From Oscillospiraceae bacterium (lineage in GTDB: Bacteria > Bacillota > Clostridia > Oscillospirales > CAG-272): DNA of 64,000 nucleotides. Under the pieces are notes generated by a model. The model saw only the letters and a list, made by a program, of their open reading frames with translations. It had not been told where the DNA came from and made no database searches. The stretch spans positions 51,495 to 115,494 of the forward strand of contig SVUA01000003.1 in the NCBI GenBank assembly GCA_015063485.1. Direction: 5' to 3'. Of the stretch, positions 16,142 to 24,660 are shown piece by piece. Positions within the stretch are counted from its first letter, which is position 1; each line of letters starts with the position of its first letter. The position numbers and the translations under genes were made by a program.

Positions 16142-16170
16142 TTGCAAAAAGCGGAAAATGAGTGTATAAT
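16142..16170 (+). promoter_or_regulatory. Promoter of proB-nth
   Basis: TTGCAA, 17 nt and TATAAT, about 80 bp before the proB start. Confidence 0.6.
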
Positions 16171-16251
16171 ATTAATCATCTATATTATAATATAAAATCC
16201 CGAATTTTTAAAGGGGTTTTGAAAAAATTTTACAGAAAGAAATAAAAAATC

Positions 16252-17046
16252 ATGGGATATTTAAGAGACAGCCACAGAATAGTGGTAAAGGTCGGAACTT
16301 CAACGCTCACACACAACACGGGACACCTTAACCTCCGCAGGATAGAAAAGCTTGTCAAGGTGCTTTCGGATATGAAAAATCACGGCATTCAGGTAGTCCT
16401 CGTTTCGTCGGGTGCGGTCAGCGCGGGAGTCGCAAAGGTCGGCTTTGGACGTATTCCCTCCTCTACCGAGGAAAAGCAGGCTATGGCGGCTATCGGTCAG
16501 AGTGAGCTTATGAAGATGTACGACAGATTTTTCTCGGATTACGGTCACACCGTAGCGCAGATACTTATGACAAAGGACGTTCTCTCCAATCCTGTCCGCA
16601 GAAGCGCGGCGGAGAATACGTTTAACCGTCTGCTTGAAATGAATTGCATTCCGATAGTAAACGAGAATGACTCGGTCTCAACCGACGAGCTTACGAAATT
16701 CGGCGGTAACGATATACTCTCGGCGTACGTATCACAGCTTTGCGGTGCGGACGTGCTTCTCAATCTTTCGGATATCGACGGACTTTACGACTCCGACCCT
16801 CGTACAAATCCCGAGGCAAAGCTCATTGAACGAGTCGAGACACTTGACGATTCCGTTTTCGCCATAGCGGGCGGAGCGGGAAGCTCTCGCGGTACGGGCG
16901 GAATGATAGCAAAGCTCAACGCCGCAAAGATAGTTACCGAATCGGGAATACCTATGTTCATTCTCAACGGTAAAGACCCCGAGATACTTTACGAGCTGCT
17001 TGACGGCGGTCATATCGGAACTTATTTCGTGGCGGATAAAAAATGA
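16252..17046 (+). CDS. proB: Glutamate 5-kinase (without PUA domain)
   Basis: 264-residue amino acid kinase performing the first step of proline synthesis. Motifs include IVVKVGTSTLT at the N-terminus, VLVSSGAVSAG, PIVNENDSVSTDEL, FGGNDILSAYVS and GTGGMIAKLNAAKI. The length matches forms that lack the C-terminal PUA domain. ATG 16252 has only a weak AGAAAG site. Its partner proA is 31 kb away in this window on the other strand. It overlaps nth by 4 bp, so the two are translationally coupled. Confidence 0.93.
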   Translation: MGYLRDSHRIVVKVGTSTLTHNTGHLNLRRIEKLVKVLSDMKNHGIQVVLVSSGAVSAGVAKVGFGRIPSSTEEKQAMAAIGQSELMKMYDRFFSDYGHTVAQILMTKDVLSNPVRRSAAENTFNRLLEMNCIPIVNENDSVSTDELTKFGGNDILSAYVSQLCGADVLLNLSDIDGLYDSDPRTNPEAKLIERVETLDDSVFAIAGGAGSSRGTGGMIAKLNAAKIVTESGIPMFILNGKDPEILYELLDGGHIGTYFVADKK

Positions 17047-17702
17047 AAAAGGAATCGATTCAACACAAACAGGAACGAATGGCGCAGATAGTCGAAAAGC
17101 TTGAGGGCATATATCCCGAAGCGGTATGCGCACTTGAGTACGGCGGTGAGCCGTGGAAGCTTTTAGTTATGGCTCGTCTGTCGGCTCAATGCACAGACGC
17201 GCGTGTTAATATCGTCTGCCGCGACTTGTTTGCAAAGTTCCCAACGCTTGACGCTCTCGCGAATGCTCCTCTTAAGGAGATAGAGGACATCGTCCGCCCC
17301 TGCGGACTCTTCCGCACAAAAGCGAAGAGCATTAAGGAAGCGTGTATTGCCGTCCGCGACGTTCACGGAGGAATAGTTCCCGACAACATGGAAGATCTGC
17401 TCAAGCTCTCGGGAGTCGGCAGAAAGATAGCAAATCTCTTGCTCGGCGACATCTACGGAAAGCCCGCGATCGTTGCGGATACGCATTGCATACGCATCTG
17501 CGGACGATTCGGAATGTATGACACGTCTCTTAAAGATCCTCACAAGGTCGAAAAGATACTTTCGGAGATCGTTGAACCGGAAAAGCAGTCGGATCTCTGC
17601 CACAGAATAGTTCAGTTCGGCAGAGATACCTGTATGGCAAGGTCACCGAAATGCGACGTATGTCCGCTTTCTGACCTTTGCCCTTATACAAAAGAAAAAT
17701 GA
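17043..17702 (+). CDS. nth: Endonuclease III (DNA glycosylase/AP lyase)
   Basis: 219-residue base excision repair enzyme acting on oxidised pyrimidines. The helix-hairpin-helix with the catalytic lysine reads LSGVGRKIANLLL, and the catalytic Asp follows in VADTHCIRICGRFG. The C-terminal 4Fe-4S loop has cysteines in CHRIVQFGRDTCMARSPKCDVCPLSDLC, matching the C-x6-C-x2-C-x5-C pattern. It overlaps proB by ATGA. Confidence 0.95.
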   Translation: MKKESIQHKQERMAQIVEKLEGIYPEAVCALEYGGEPWKLLVMARLSAQCTDARVNIVCRDLFAKFPTLDALANAPLKEIEDIVRPCGLFRTKAKSIKEACIAVRDVHGGIVPDNMEDLLKLSGVGRKIANLLLGDIYGKPAIVADTHCIRICGRFGMYDTSLKDPHKVEKILSEIVEPEKQSDLCHRIVQFGRDTCMARSPKCDVCPLSDLCPYTKEK

Positions 17703-17711
17703 TATTCATTT

Positions 17712-17953
17712 AAAAATTGCGGTTTATCGGTGAGATCGTTATATCGTTTGATTGGTTTAAATCGTTTGTATTAGGACCGTCGAGGACGCCGGTCCCTACA
17801 AGATAAATTATGATCGTTAGGGCTTTCCATCGCCTCACGGCGAGGAATATGTGTACAAATTTTTCTACACTGTAGGGACCGGCGTCCTCGACGGTCCGTT
17901 CCCATTCGGTTAAATTTATGCGAACATAACCCACCGATAAATCAAAATAATTT
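17712..17953. repeat. Dispersed family-1 element R2 with invertible-looking core
   Basis: Outer ends AAAAATTGCGGTTTATCGGTGAG and CACCGATAAATCAAAATAATTT. Inside are two identical 27-bp inverted repeats, GGACCGTCGAGGACGCCGGTCCCTACA at 17774-17800 and its complement at 17871-17897. They enclose a 70-bp core. R3 at 22.1 kb has the same outer parts in the same orientation but the core reversed. No protein gene lies in this 350-bp gap. Confidence 0.9.
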
Positions 17954-17995
17954 AACCACCTCAAAAAGAAAAACCAACAAAAAGCATTTAACCAC

Positions 17996-18024
17996 TTGAC
18001 TTACAGAACAAATTAAATTATAAT
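17996..18024 (+). promoter_or_regulatory. Promoter of the ROK kinase gene
   Basis: TTGACT, 17 nt, TATAAT, 37 bp before the start codon. Confidence 0.7.
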
Positions 18025-18060
18025 ATTATCAGTAAATTTTATCAAACGGAGGAATTACAT

Positions 18061-19005
18061 ATGTATAGACTTGGTGTTGACCTTGGCGGAACTAATATCG
18101 CCGTCGGTCTCGTTGACGAAAATATGACTCTCGTCGCAAAGAAGAGCACTCCCACAGGAGCAGAGCGCACAGGTGAGCTTATAGTTGATGATATCGCTAT
18201 GCTCTGCAAAGCTGTTTGCGAAGAAAACGGAGTTTCTCTCTCAAATGTGGCTTGTATCGGTATCGCTACCCCCGGTATCGCAAATACCGCAACGGGAGTG
18301 GTCGAGTACGCAAACAATCTCCCCTTCAAGAAATTTCCTATTGCCGAGCTTCTCAAAGCGCGTGTTGGAGTTGCTAACATTAAGATCGCAAACGACGCGA
18401 ACGCAGCCGCTTGGGGTGAGGCTGTCGCGGGTGCGGCTAAGGGCTCTTCAAATAATGTAATGATAACGCTTGGCACGGGTGTCGGCGGCGGTATCATTAT
18501 CGATAACAAGATATACGCAGGCTTTAATTGCGCGGGCGGAGAACTTGGACATATCGTTATTGAGGTCGACGGTGTTCCCTGCTCTTGCGGAAGACGCGGC
18601 TGTTGGGAGGCTTATTCCTCGGCTACCGCTCTTATCCGTATGACACAGGAAAAGATCGACGAGTGCAGAGCTAACGGCAGAGACACTATTATGTTTAACG
18701 CTGAAAAAGTATCGGGCAGAACCGCGTGTGACGCTATGCGCGCAGGTGATGCGGCGGCTAAAGAGGTATATGACAAATACGTCAAGTATCTTGCTTCGGG
18801 TATTACCAACATTATAAACATCTTCCAGCCCGAAGTTATCTCGCTCGGCGGCGGAGTATCCAATGAGGGCCAGTCGCTTATCGATTCGATCCTTCCTATC
18901 GTTCGTAAAGAGCAGTACGGCGGCGGTATCGTTGCTATGACCGATATCCGTATCGCAAAGCTTGGCAACGACGCGGGTATCATCGGAGCGGCTATGCTTG
19001 GCTGA
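18061..19005 (+). CDS. ROK-family sugar kinase, probable glucokinase
   Basis: 314-residue cytoplasmic kinase. The ATP-binding motif is LGVDLGGTNIAVGLVD, the catalytic region has NDANAAAWGE, then LGTGVGGGIIID, and the ROK zinc motif is CSCGRRGCWEAYSS preceded by GGELGHI. These features fit glucokinase of Firmicutes, although N-acetylmannosamine or fructose kinase activity cannot be excluded. ATG 18061 follows AACGGAGGAATTACAT. It is a single-gene unit with a good promoter and a strong terminator. Confidence 0.85.
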   Translation: MYRLGVDLGGTNIAVGLVDENMTLVAKKSTPTGAERTGELIVDDIAMLCKAVCEENGVSLSNVACIGIATPGIANTATGVVEYANNLPFKKFPIAELLKARVGVANIKIANDANAAAWGEAVAGAAKGSSNNVMITLGTGVGGGIIIDNKIYAGFNCAGGELGHIVIEVDGVPCSCGRRGCWEAYSSATALIRMTQEKIDECRANGRDTIMFNAEKVSGRTACDAMRAGDAAAKEVYDKYVKYLASGITNIINIFQPEVISLGGGVSNEGQSLIDSILPIVRKEQYGGGIVAMTDIRIAKLGNDAGIIGAAMLG

Positions 19006-19021
19006 TATTGAAATTAAACCC

Positions 19022-19057
19022 AAAAGGACTTGAGTTAAACAACTCAAGTCCTTTTTT
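19022..19057 (+). terminator. Intrinsic terminator after the ROK kinase
   Basis: AAAAGGACTTGAGTT-AAAC-AACTCAAGTCCTTTTTT, a perfect 15-bp stem with a T run. It may also serve the convergent operon. Confidence 0.9.
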
Positions 19058-19060
19058 GAT

Positions 19061-19858
19061 TTAAAGCTCAAATTTTTTATTTGTTTTTGGGTCTGTAAGT
19101 GTCGGATATTCTGAAATTTTAAGTCCGTATTTGTTAACTAACCATTCAGCCAAAGGAAGACTTCCTTCATCATAAGCATTATTTGGGGCATGCGCGTCAA
19201 GTCCAAAGACTGCCTCACAGCCCTCTTCGCCCGCTATCCTCCAAAAGCTCTCCTTGGGATATATCCGTCTCGACCTTATCCCGAGGAAATTTATCTCCAA
19301 TGGCAGACCATACTCCTTTGCGCTCTTGCATATTCTTCTCATATGTCGGTCGTAAATTTCATCGTCTCCGAAAAAGTTAAATACATCGGGATGGGCAACG
19401 TAGGAAAACACTCCGCTCTCGATTCCCTCAATAACGTTATCGGCATACTGACAAAGCTTTTCTTCCGAAAGATTCGGAGTGCAAACGTACGGGGATTGCG
19501 GAGGATACTCGTTATCAACGTAGTGCTGACCGAGTATAAGATATTCCGCGCCAAGACCGTTTACGATATTGAGCATATCTCTGAAATAAAGCGGATAATA
19601 CTCCATTTCAAAGCCGACGTATATCTTGATATCGTTCTTGTATTCCTCGCGAAGAGCGCGTACCGTATCCATATAATCCTTCGCTTGAGACATAGGAACG
19701 CGGTAGGTCGATTCATGCCCATCGGGAAAAGCGAAAGGAGCGTGCTCCGAAAAGCCCATATGCGTGATACCGCCCGCTATCGCCCTCTCGATATATTCAC
19801 GCTCACTTCCGCTTGCGTGTCCGCATCTGTGCGTATGCGTGTGAAGATTGACTTTCAT
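19061..19858 (-). CDS. PHP-domain histidinol-phosphatase (HisJ/HisK type)
   Basis: 265-residue PHP phosphoesterase. Metal ligands are in HTHTHRCGHA, GFSEHAP, VGFEMEYYP, LGQHYV, AHPDVF and GLDAHAP. The order and length fit the HisK type of histidinol phosphatase. No his genes are nearby; it is the last gene of a run with ThuA and CapA-like genes (4 bp gap), so it may act on another phosphate ester in carbohydrate metabolism. Confidence 0.8.
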   Translation of the reverse strand: MKVNLHTHTHRCGHASGSEREYIERAIAGGITHMGFSEHAPFAFPDGHESTYRVPMSQAKDYMDTVRALREEYKNDIKIYVGFEMEYYPLYFRDMLNIVNGLGAEYLILGQHYVDNEYPPQSPYVCTPNLSEEKLCQYADNVIEGIESGVFSYVAHPDVFNFFGDDEIYDRHMRRICKSAKEYGLPLEINFLGIRSRRIYPKESFWRIAGEEGCEAVFGLDAHAPNNAYDEGSLPLAEWLVNKYGLKISEYPTLTDPKTNKKFEL

Positions 19859-19862
19859 TATC

Positions 19863-20606
19863 TTATTTCTTTTTAACTATTACATAAGGCTCGTCATCGG
19901 TTATCTTGCGAACGTGAGGACAGGTGATCTCCTGTCTGTACGTAGGAGCTACGAAGCGTACCGCGTTGCGAATAACAGACTGTACCTCGGGGACTTTGAA
20001 GGTCGGGAAGGTCTCGTGCCCCGGCTGGAAGTAGAATATCTTTCCGTTTCCTCTCTGGTAAAGACAGCCCGAACGGAATACCTCTCCGCCCGAATAGTTA
20101 CCGATAAGCAAAAGCTTGTCGGGCTCGGGAATACTGAAAGGCTCACCATAGGTCTCCTCGCCATCAAGACAGAAATAACGGTCTATATCCTTTGTAATGG
20201 GGTGAGAGGGATCGATGACCCAAAGCACCTCGCTGTCTCCGGTCTCTCTCCAAGTGAGACTGCAAGGCGTACCCATGAGAAACTTAAAAGGCTTAGAGTG
20301 GTGAGCGGAGTGAAGGAATATAGCTCCCATACCTGACCATACGGCATCGCGTACGAGCGCGGCTACTTCATCGGGAACATTTTTGTGTAACATGTGTCCC
20401 CACCAGATAATAACGTCGGTCTCATCGAGTATCTCCTTTGTAATACCGCAGTTTTCGTCGTCAAGAGTTGCCGTTCTTACGACGATATCCTCTTCTCTTC
20501 CGAGAAATTCCGCGATAGCATTGTGAATACCGTTAGGATATATCGACGCAACGGTTTCACTCTCACGCTCGTGTTTAAATTCATTCCATACCAATACTCT
20601 AATCAT
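19863..20606 (-). CDS. ThuA-domain protein (trehalose utilisation type)
   Basis: 247 residues with a class I glutamine-amidotransferase-like fold. Family motifs are DVIIWWGHMLH, GMGAIFLHSAHHSKPF, LMGTPCSLTWRE and LWVIDPSHPI. The biochemical activity of ThuA proteins is not established; they accompany sugar dehydrogenase and sugar uptake genes. I prefer the ATG at 20606, eight bases after AAAGGAG, over the ATG two codons upstream. It lies between CapA-like and PHP genes in an operon. Confidence 0.85.
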   Translation of the reverse strand: MIRVLVWNEFKHERESETVASIYPNGIHNAIAEFLGREEDIVVRTATLDDENCGITKEILDETDVIIWWGHMLHKNVPDEVAALVRDAVWSGMGAIFLHSAHHSKPFKFLMGTPCSLTWRETGDSEVLWVIDPSHPITKDIDRYFCLDGEETYGEPFSIPEPDKLLLIGNYSGGEVFRSGCLYQRGNGKIFYFQPGHETFPTFKVPEVQSVIRNAVRFVAPTYRQEITCPHVRKITDDEPYVIVKKK

Positions 20607-20627
20607 TTTCATATCTCCTTTTTTTAA

Positions 20628-21941
20628 TCATTTCAATTCAACGACACCTATGCCGTCCTCTCTGACGGTTATCTTCGTTCCGTAAGGCGCGGACATTTCC
20701 GCGTAACGCTCGATAATTCCATGGTCCTTTGAGAATCTCGGATTTCCGAGACGGTAACGAGGCTCGCCAAAGCCAAGCTCGATAGGCATAAGCTCAAGGT
20801 GTGTAAGCTCTCCGTCCTCCATCTCGAAGTAAGGAATAACAGCTTCCATCATTCTGTGGTCGGTAAGCAGACCAACGGTGTAGTTTCTTGAACGCTTGCG
20901 GTAGATCTCGCAGAGGGGATCGTCCGAGGTAAGTCCGTACTTTTCATACATATCCTCGGGAGCGAAGGTCACGCTCTCGTTGTGGAGCATAAAGTCGCCG
21001 AGCGAATAGAAGATAGGACGGTTCTTGTATATCTCAAGAGGTCTGAGGAGGTGAGGACCGTGACCGAGGACCGCGTGCGCGCCCATGTCGATACAACGGT
21101 GAGCGAACTCGATAAGGAAGTCTGCGGGGGTCTCCTTGGTCTTGCCCGAAAGCTCGTGTCCATGGATACTTACGAGGATATAATCTGCCTGAGCCTTTGC
21201 CTCATAAATAGCCTGTTCAAGACGCTTCATATCCTTTTCAACAAGCTCTACGTGATACTTGGTCGTCTCACCAAGGTGGAATTCTATATGTCCGCCAAGT
21301 TCCACCGACGTATTGTTTTCTTTAAGAGCAACGTAGCCCTCGGCTCTCGATATGTCGCGCTCTGCGTTGATTCCGCTTACGTTCGCTATCTCGTTAAGTA
21401 CGTCAAGCTGCTCCTGTGTGACCTCCATATATCTTCTGGTTCTGAGAGCGTTTACACCCGGACGGCCGATTATTCTGCGCGACTGACGTCCCACCATAGC
21501 CGAAGGTCCTGCGATAGAGGAAGCCATGGAAATAAGCGCGACTCTTGCATTGTGAGTGTCAAGATAAGCGGGAGCTGCCGCCTCGTCAAGATTCATTCCG
21601 ACGCCCGCGTGTACGAAATCTGTTTTTTTAAGCGCCTCAAGAGTAGAGAGCAGACCGCCGTAGCTCCAGTCAAACGTGTGGTTGTTGGCAAAATTCAGCA
21701 TATTAAAGCCGTATGCCTTTGCTATATCAAGCGTTTTGGGATCGGAATTGTGATACGAGCCGCCGTTAAACTGACCGCCGTAAATGCCGTCCTTGTAAAT
21801 TATAGACTCAAAGTTAAAGAAACGCGCGTCACCCTTGCAGATGTAATCTCTTACTTCCTTGAAGCCCTCATATTCGGTAGAGATATTTCTCTGAATGAGC
21901 ATGTCGCCCGCGGCGGTAAATTTAGCCTTTGGTAATTTCAT
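20628..21941 (-). CDS. CapA-family metallophosphatase-like protein
   Basis: 437 residues of the PGA_cap/CapA family, related to calcineurin-like phosphoesterases. Motifs are FTAAGDMLIQRN, ARFFNFESII, MLNFANNHTFDWS, VSIHGHE and AVLGHGPHLLRPLEIY. CapA proteins take part in poly-gamma-glutamate export, but no capBC genes are present and there is no signal peptide, so a cytoplasmic sugar-related phosphatase role is equally plausible. ATG 21941 follows CAAAGGAGAACAATTTT. It is the first gene of the CapA-ThuA-HisK operon. Confidence 0.85.
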   Translation of the reverse strand: MKLPKAKFTAAGDMLIQRNISTEYEGFKEVRDYICKGDARFFNFESIIYKDGIYGGQFNGGSYHNSDPKTLDIAKAYGFNMLNFANNHTFDWSYGGLLSTLEALKKTDFVHAGVGMNLDEAAAPAYLDTHNARVALISMASSIAGPSAMVGRQSRRIIGRPGVNALRTRRYMEVTQEQLDVLNEIANVSGINAERDISRAEGYVALKENNTSVELGGHIEFHLGETTKYHVELVEKDMKRLEQAIYEAKAQADYILVSIHGHELSGKTKETPADFLIEFAHRCIDMGAHAVLGHGPHLLRPLEIYKNRPIFYSLGDFMLHNESVTFAPEDMYEKYGLTSDDPLCEIYRKRSRNYTVGLLTDHRMMEAVIPYFEMEDGELTHLELMPIELGFGEPRYRLGNPRFSKDHGIIERYAEMSAPYGTKITVREDGIGVVELK

Positions 21942-21985
21942 AAAATTGTTCTCCTTTGTTTTGTATGCTTTTTATTTACAGTATA

Positions 21986-22014
21986 ATAATACCTCAAATT
22001 GATCAAAAAGTCAA
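21986..22014 (-). promoter_or_regulatory. Promoter of the CapA-ThuA-HisK operon
   Basis: On the minus strand TTGACT, 17 nt, TATTAT, about 45 bp before the CapA start. Confidence 0.5.
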
Positions 22015-22062
22015 TAAATTTAACAAAACTTATCGTTTTTATCAAAAATGATACAATCTTAC

Positions 22063-22300
22063 AAATTGCGGTTTATCGAGCAGATTTGTTATATTGATTG
22101 ATTGGTTTAAATCGTTTGTATTAGGACCGTCGAGGACGCCGGTCCCTACAGTGTAGAAAAATTTGTACACATATACCTCGCCGTGAGGCGATGGTAAACC
22201 CTAACGATCATATTTTATCTTGTAGGGACCGGCGTCCTCGACGGTCCGTTACCATTCAGTTAAATTTATGCAAATACAACACACCGATAAATCAAAATTT
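22063..22300. repeat. Dispersed family-1 element R3 (core reversed relative to R2)
   Basis: Outer ends AAATTGCGGTTTATCGAG and CACCGATAAATCAAAATTT. The same perfect 27-bp inverted repeats occur at 22124-22150 and 22221-22247. The 70-bp core between them matches the reverse complement of the R2 core at 66 of 70 positions. The element ends 6 bp before the radical SAM stop codon. Confidence 0.9.
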
Positions 22301-22305
22301 TCAAA

Positions 22306-23136
22306 TTATGAAAACCTCTGTGCGTACGCGCATCTGCGGCAAAGCTCCTCGGAAGCCGTTTTGCTTTCAAATCCCTTTAACATATCACACACTCTTTTTG
22401 ATGCAAGAATATCCGAAATATCCGAATCAAAGATATTTCCAAGAGTAATCACTCCGTCACTATCCAAGCAACACGGCACGACAGAGCCATCGCAAAGTAT
22501 ACCAAAATGATCGCGCAAACCATAGCAATACACGCTATCGCCTTGCATTTGTGCCGAAAGGTCGGGCCACTCAAAGCGCTCTCCCCATTCAATATGTAGC
22601 TTATCTCGTATCCTGATCCCTCTTGTGTTCTCTGCCCATTCGCACCCCCGAAAACGTGAACGCAAAATTGAAACTGTCTTTTCGTTCAGTCCGCCGTCAG
22701 AGCCGCGATTCCATAGACGCAATACTACTATAACGCCCGCATTAGATGCGGCATCGGAAAAATCGCATACCTCGCTCATGTAGCGAAGATGATCCTCTTT
22801 CGCTCCCTCTTCAAAGCTGTGGAGAGAAACGCTTACCTTGTGAACACCCGCCGACAGTATTTCATTCTGACGCTTTGAAAGAAGAGTTCCGTTAGTCGTA
22901 ATGATCGACTTAAACTCTTTTTCTTTTGCCATTTGCAAAAACAGAGGCAGATCGGGGTGAGTCAGTGGCTCGCCCATAAGATGATAATAAATATATTTCG
23001 TCTGTCCCAAAAGCTGCGAAAGAATGCGCTCAAATTCGTTTGCCGTCATTCTTCTTTTCTCTCGCGAGTGCCCGTGACAAAAGGAACAGCTCATGTTACA
23101 AATATTTGTTATTTCAACGTAGACCTTTGAATACAT
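22306..23136 (-). CDS. Radical SAM protein with SPASM-like C-terminus
   Basis: 276 residues. The SAM-binding 4Fe-4S motif is CNMSCSFC near residue 11, followed by HLMGEPLTHPD and TTNGTLLSK. A C-terminal cysteine set (VYCYGL, LCDGSVVPCCLDSDG, CRRCAYA) fits an auxiliary cluster of the SPASM type. Such proteins modify peptides or activate other enzymes; no substrate peptide gene is obvious nearby. The start is ATG 23136 after AAAGGATAGCT; the ORF track begins nine codons earlier. Confidence 0.88.
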   Translation of the reverse strand: MYSKVYVEITNICNMSCSFCHGHSREKRRMTANEFERILSQLLGQTKYIYYHLMGEPLTHPDLPLFLQMAKEKEFKSIITTNGTLLSKRQNEILSAGVHKVSVSLHSFEEGAKEDHLRYMSEVCDFSDAASNAGVIVVLRLWNRGSDGGLNEKTVSILRSRFRGCEWAENTRGIRIRDKLHIEWGERFEWPDLSAQMQGDSVYCYGLRDHFGILCDGSVVPCCLDSDGVITLGNIFDSDISDILASKRVCDMLKGFESKTASEELCRRCAYAQRFS

Positions 23137-23172
23137 AGCTATCCTTTCTGTTTCCTCTATCAAATTTCCAAA

Positions 23173-24525
23173 TTAAAAAATCTGATAGAACGGTACTTTC
23201 TTTTTCTTTTCTTCGGGTTTCTTTTCTTCAAATTTCTCTTCTTTGATAACCTTTGGCTTCTTCTCAACCCTTACGGCCTTCTTTTTAGGTCTGACAGTCT
23301 GCGATCGCGCTGTTTCTTCCGCAAAGTTTTCATTAGTGAGCTCAAATTCTATCTCGCCAAGACTGTCCATAAGCAAAAAATCATCTAAATTTATGCAGAT
23401 CACTCCGCTTAAAGAACGCTTCGCGCCATAGCTTATCACTATCTTTTTAGCCTCGCCTACAAGTCCGCGGAAGCTCTCCGAAAGCCCGATCTCGCTCTTT
23501 TGATCGCCATACACCGTCTGTATGAAATATTCCTCACCGCCCTTGCGCGCAAGAATATCTATTTTCTTTCCGCCGTTATCGTAAACGCTTACGTCGTAAC
23601 CTCTGTAAATAAGCTCGTTATACACTGTGTTTTCAAGATTTTGACCCATATCTACCTGTCCGTCCATGCGACGAATCGAGTTAAATGCCACGTCGGTATT
23701 ATAGATCTTCGTGTAAAACACAAGTGTGCGCAAGGCTCTGCTCGAAAACTGCTCCGCGGTTTCGATAACATACGCTTCCTTAAGATAATCAAGATATTTC
23801 ATTATCGTATTTATTGAGCAAGAGCCGTGTTCAGCGGTTATACGGTCGTATATCGCCTTTTCCGAAAAGATCTTACCGTTTGACTGTAAAACAAAATCAA
23901 CAAGGCTTAAGAAAAGGTCTTCCTTACGGATCTTGTAACGTCTTATAATACCATCGATGATCGCTCCGTCAAGCTCGTCAAGATAGCGAAGCTGAGCATC
24001 TTTTCCATCAAATTCAAAGCGTTTTGGTAAACCGCCAAGCTCGAGATAATCGTCAACCGTCACATTCTTTCCAAGCTCGTCCGCATATTCAAGTATCTCC
24101 TTGTAAACGAAAGGTCTTATCCTAAAGGAAACGTACTTTCCGCCAAGCGCTTTTTCAAAGCTCTCGCTCATAAAATCCCTATCCGAGCCGATAACGAAAA
24201 GCGAATATCCTAGTACTTGAAGCGCAGCGCAAGCCGCTTCCCAACCGCTCATCACCTGCATCTCGTCAAAAAAGAGATAGCTTTTTCCTCGCTTTACTCT
24301 TTCCTCTACGTATCCAAGCAACGCATCGGGAGTTTTAATATTAGCAGACACGCGCTTGTCACCGAAATTCAAATAGATGATATTATCGGATCTTTCACTT
24401 ATCTCAGCCATTATTTGATTCAAAATGACCGATTTACCCGAATCCTTTATACCCGTAATTATCTTTATTTGCTCCGAATCGTAAAATTTGCGTATTTTTT
24501 CAATATAATGCTCTCTTTTTATCAT
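23173..24525 (-). CDS. AAA-type ATPase of the DUF4143-containing family with a basic tail
   Basis: 450 residues. The Walker A is GIKDSGKSV (usually GxRRxGKT), Walker B is YLFFDEMQ, and the sensor region GSDRDFMSESFEKALGGKYVSFRIRPF matches this ATPase family. A winged-helix section follows (ITAEHGSCSINTIMKYLDYLKEAYVIE) and then a nuclease-like domain (ENTVYNELIYRGYDVSVYDNGGKKIDILARK). The last 60 residues are a Lys/Glu-rich low-complexity tail (RPKKKAVRVEKKPKVIKEEKFEEKKPEEKKKK), which is unusual for the family. ATG 24525 follows AAGAGGTGTACGCT. The physiological role of the family is poorly known. Confidence 0.85.
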   Translation of the reverse strand: MIKREHYIEKIRKFYDSEQIKIITGIKDSGKSVILNQIMAEISERSDNIIYLNFGDKRVSANIKTPDALLGYVEERVKRGKSYLFFDEMQVMSGWEAACAALQVLGYSLFVIGSDRDFMSESFEKALGGKYVSFRIRPFVYKEILEYADELGKNVTVDDYLELGGLPKRFEFDGKDAQLRYLDELDGAIIDGIIRRYKIRKEDLFLSLVDFVLQSNGKIFSEKAIYDRITAEHGSCSINTIMKYLDYLKEAYVIETAEQFSSRALRTLVFYTKIYNTDVAFNSIRRMDGQVDMGQNLENTVYNELIYRGYDVSVYDNGGKKIDILARKGGEEYFIQTVYGDQKSEIGLSESFRGLVGEAKKIVISYGAKRSLSGVICINLDDFLLMDSLGEIEFELTNENFAEETARSQTVRPKKKAVRVEKKPKVIKEEKFEEKKPEEKKKKVPFYQIF

Positions 24526-24557
24526 AGCGTACACCTCTTATTTTTATTTACAGTTAT

Positions 24558-24586
24558 ATTATATAAAAAATCTCTTAAATTGTCAA
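24558..24586 (-). promoter_or_regulatory. Consensus promoter of the AAA ATPase gene
   Basis: TTGACA, 17 nt, TATAAT on the minus strand, 33 bp before the ATG at 24525. Confidence 0.75.
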
Positions 24587-24617
24587 GATAATTTTTATTT
24601 GTAGTGAAAACTTAAAA

Positions 24618-24660
24618 AACACAAAAAGACGGTTCTTTTGATGAACCGCCTTTTTGTGTT
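24618..24660. terminator. Terminator of the PadR-DUF1700-DUF4097 operon
   Basis: AACACAAAAAGACGGTTC-TTTTGAT-GAACCGCCTTTTTGTGTT. It overlaps the last base of the DUF4097 stop region and stands between two minus-strand units. Confidence 0.8.
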
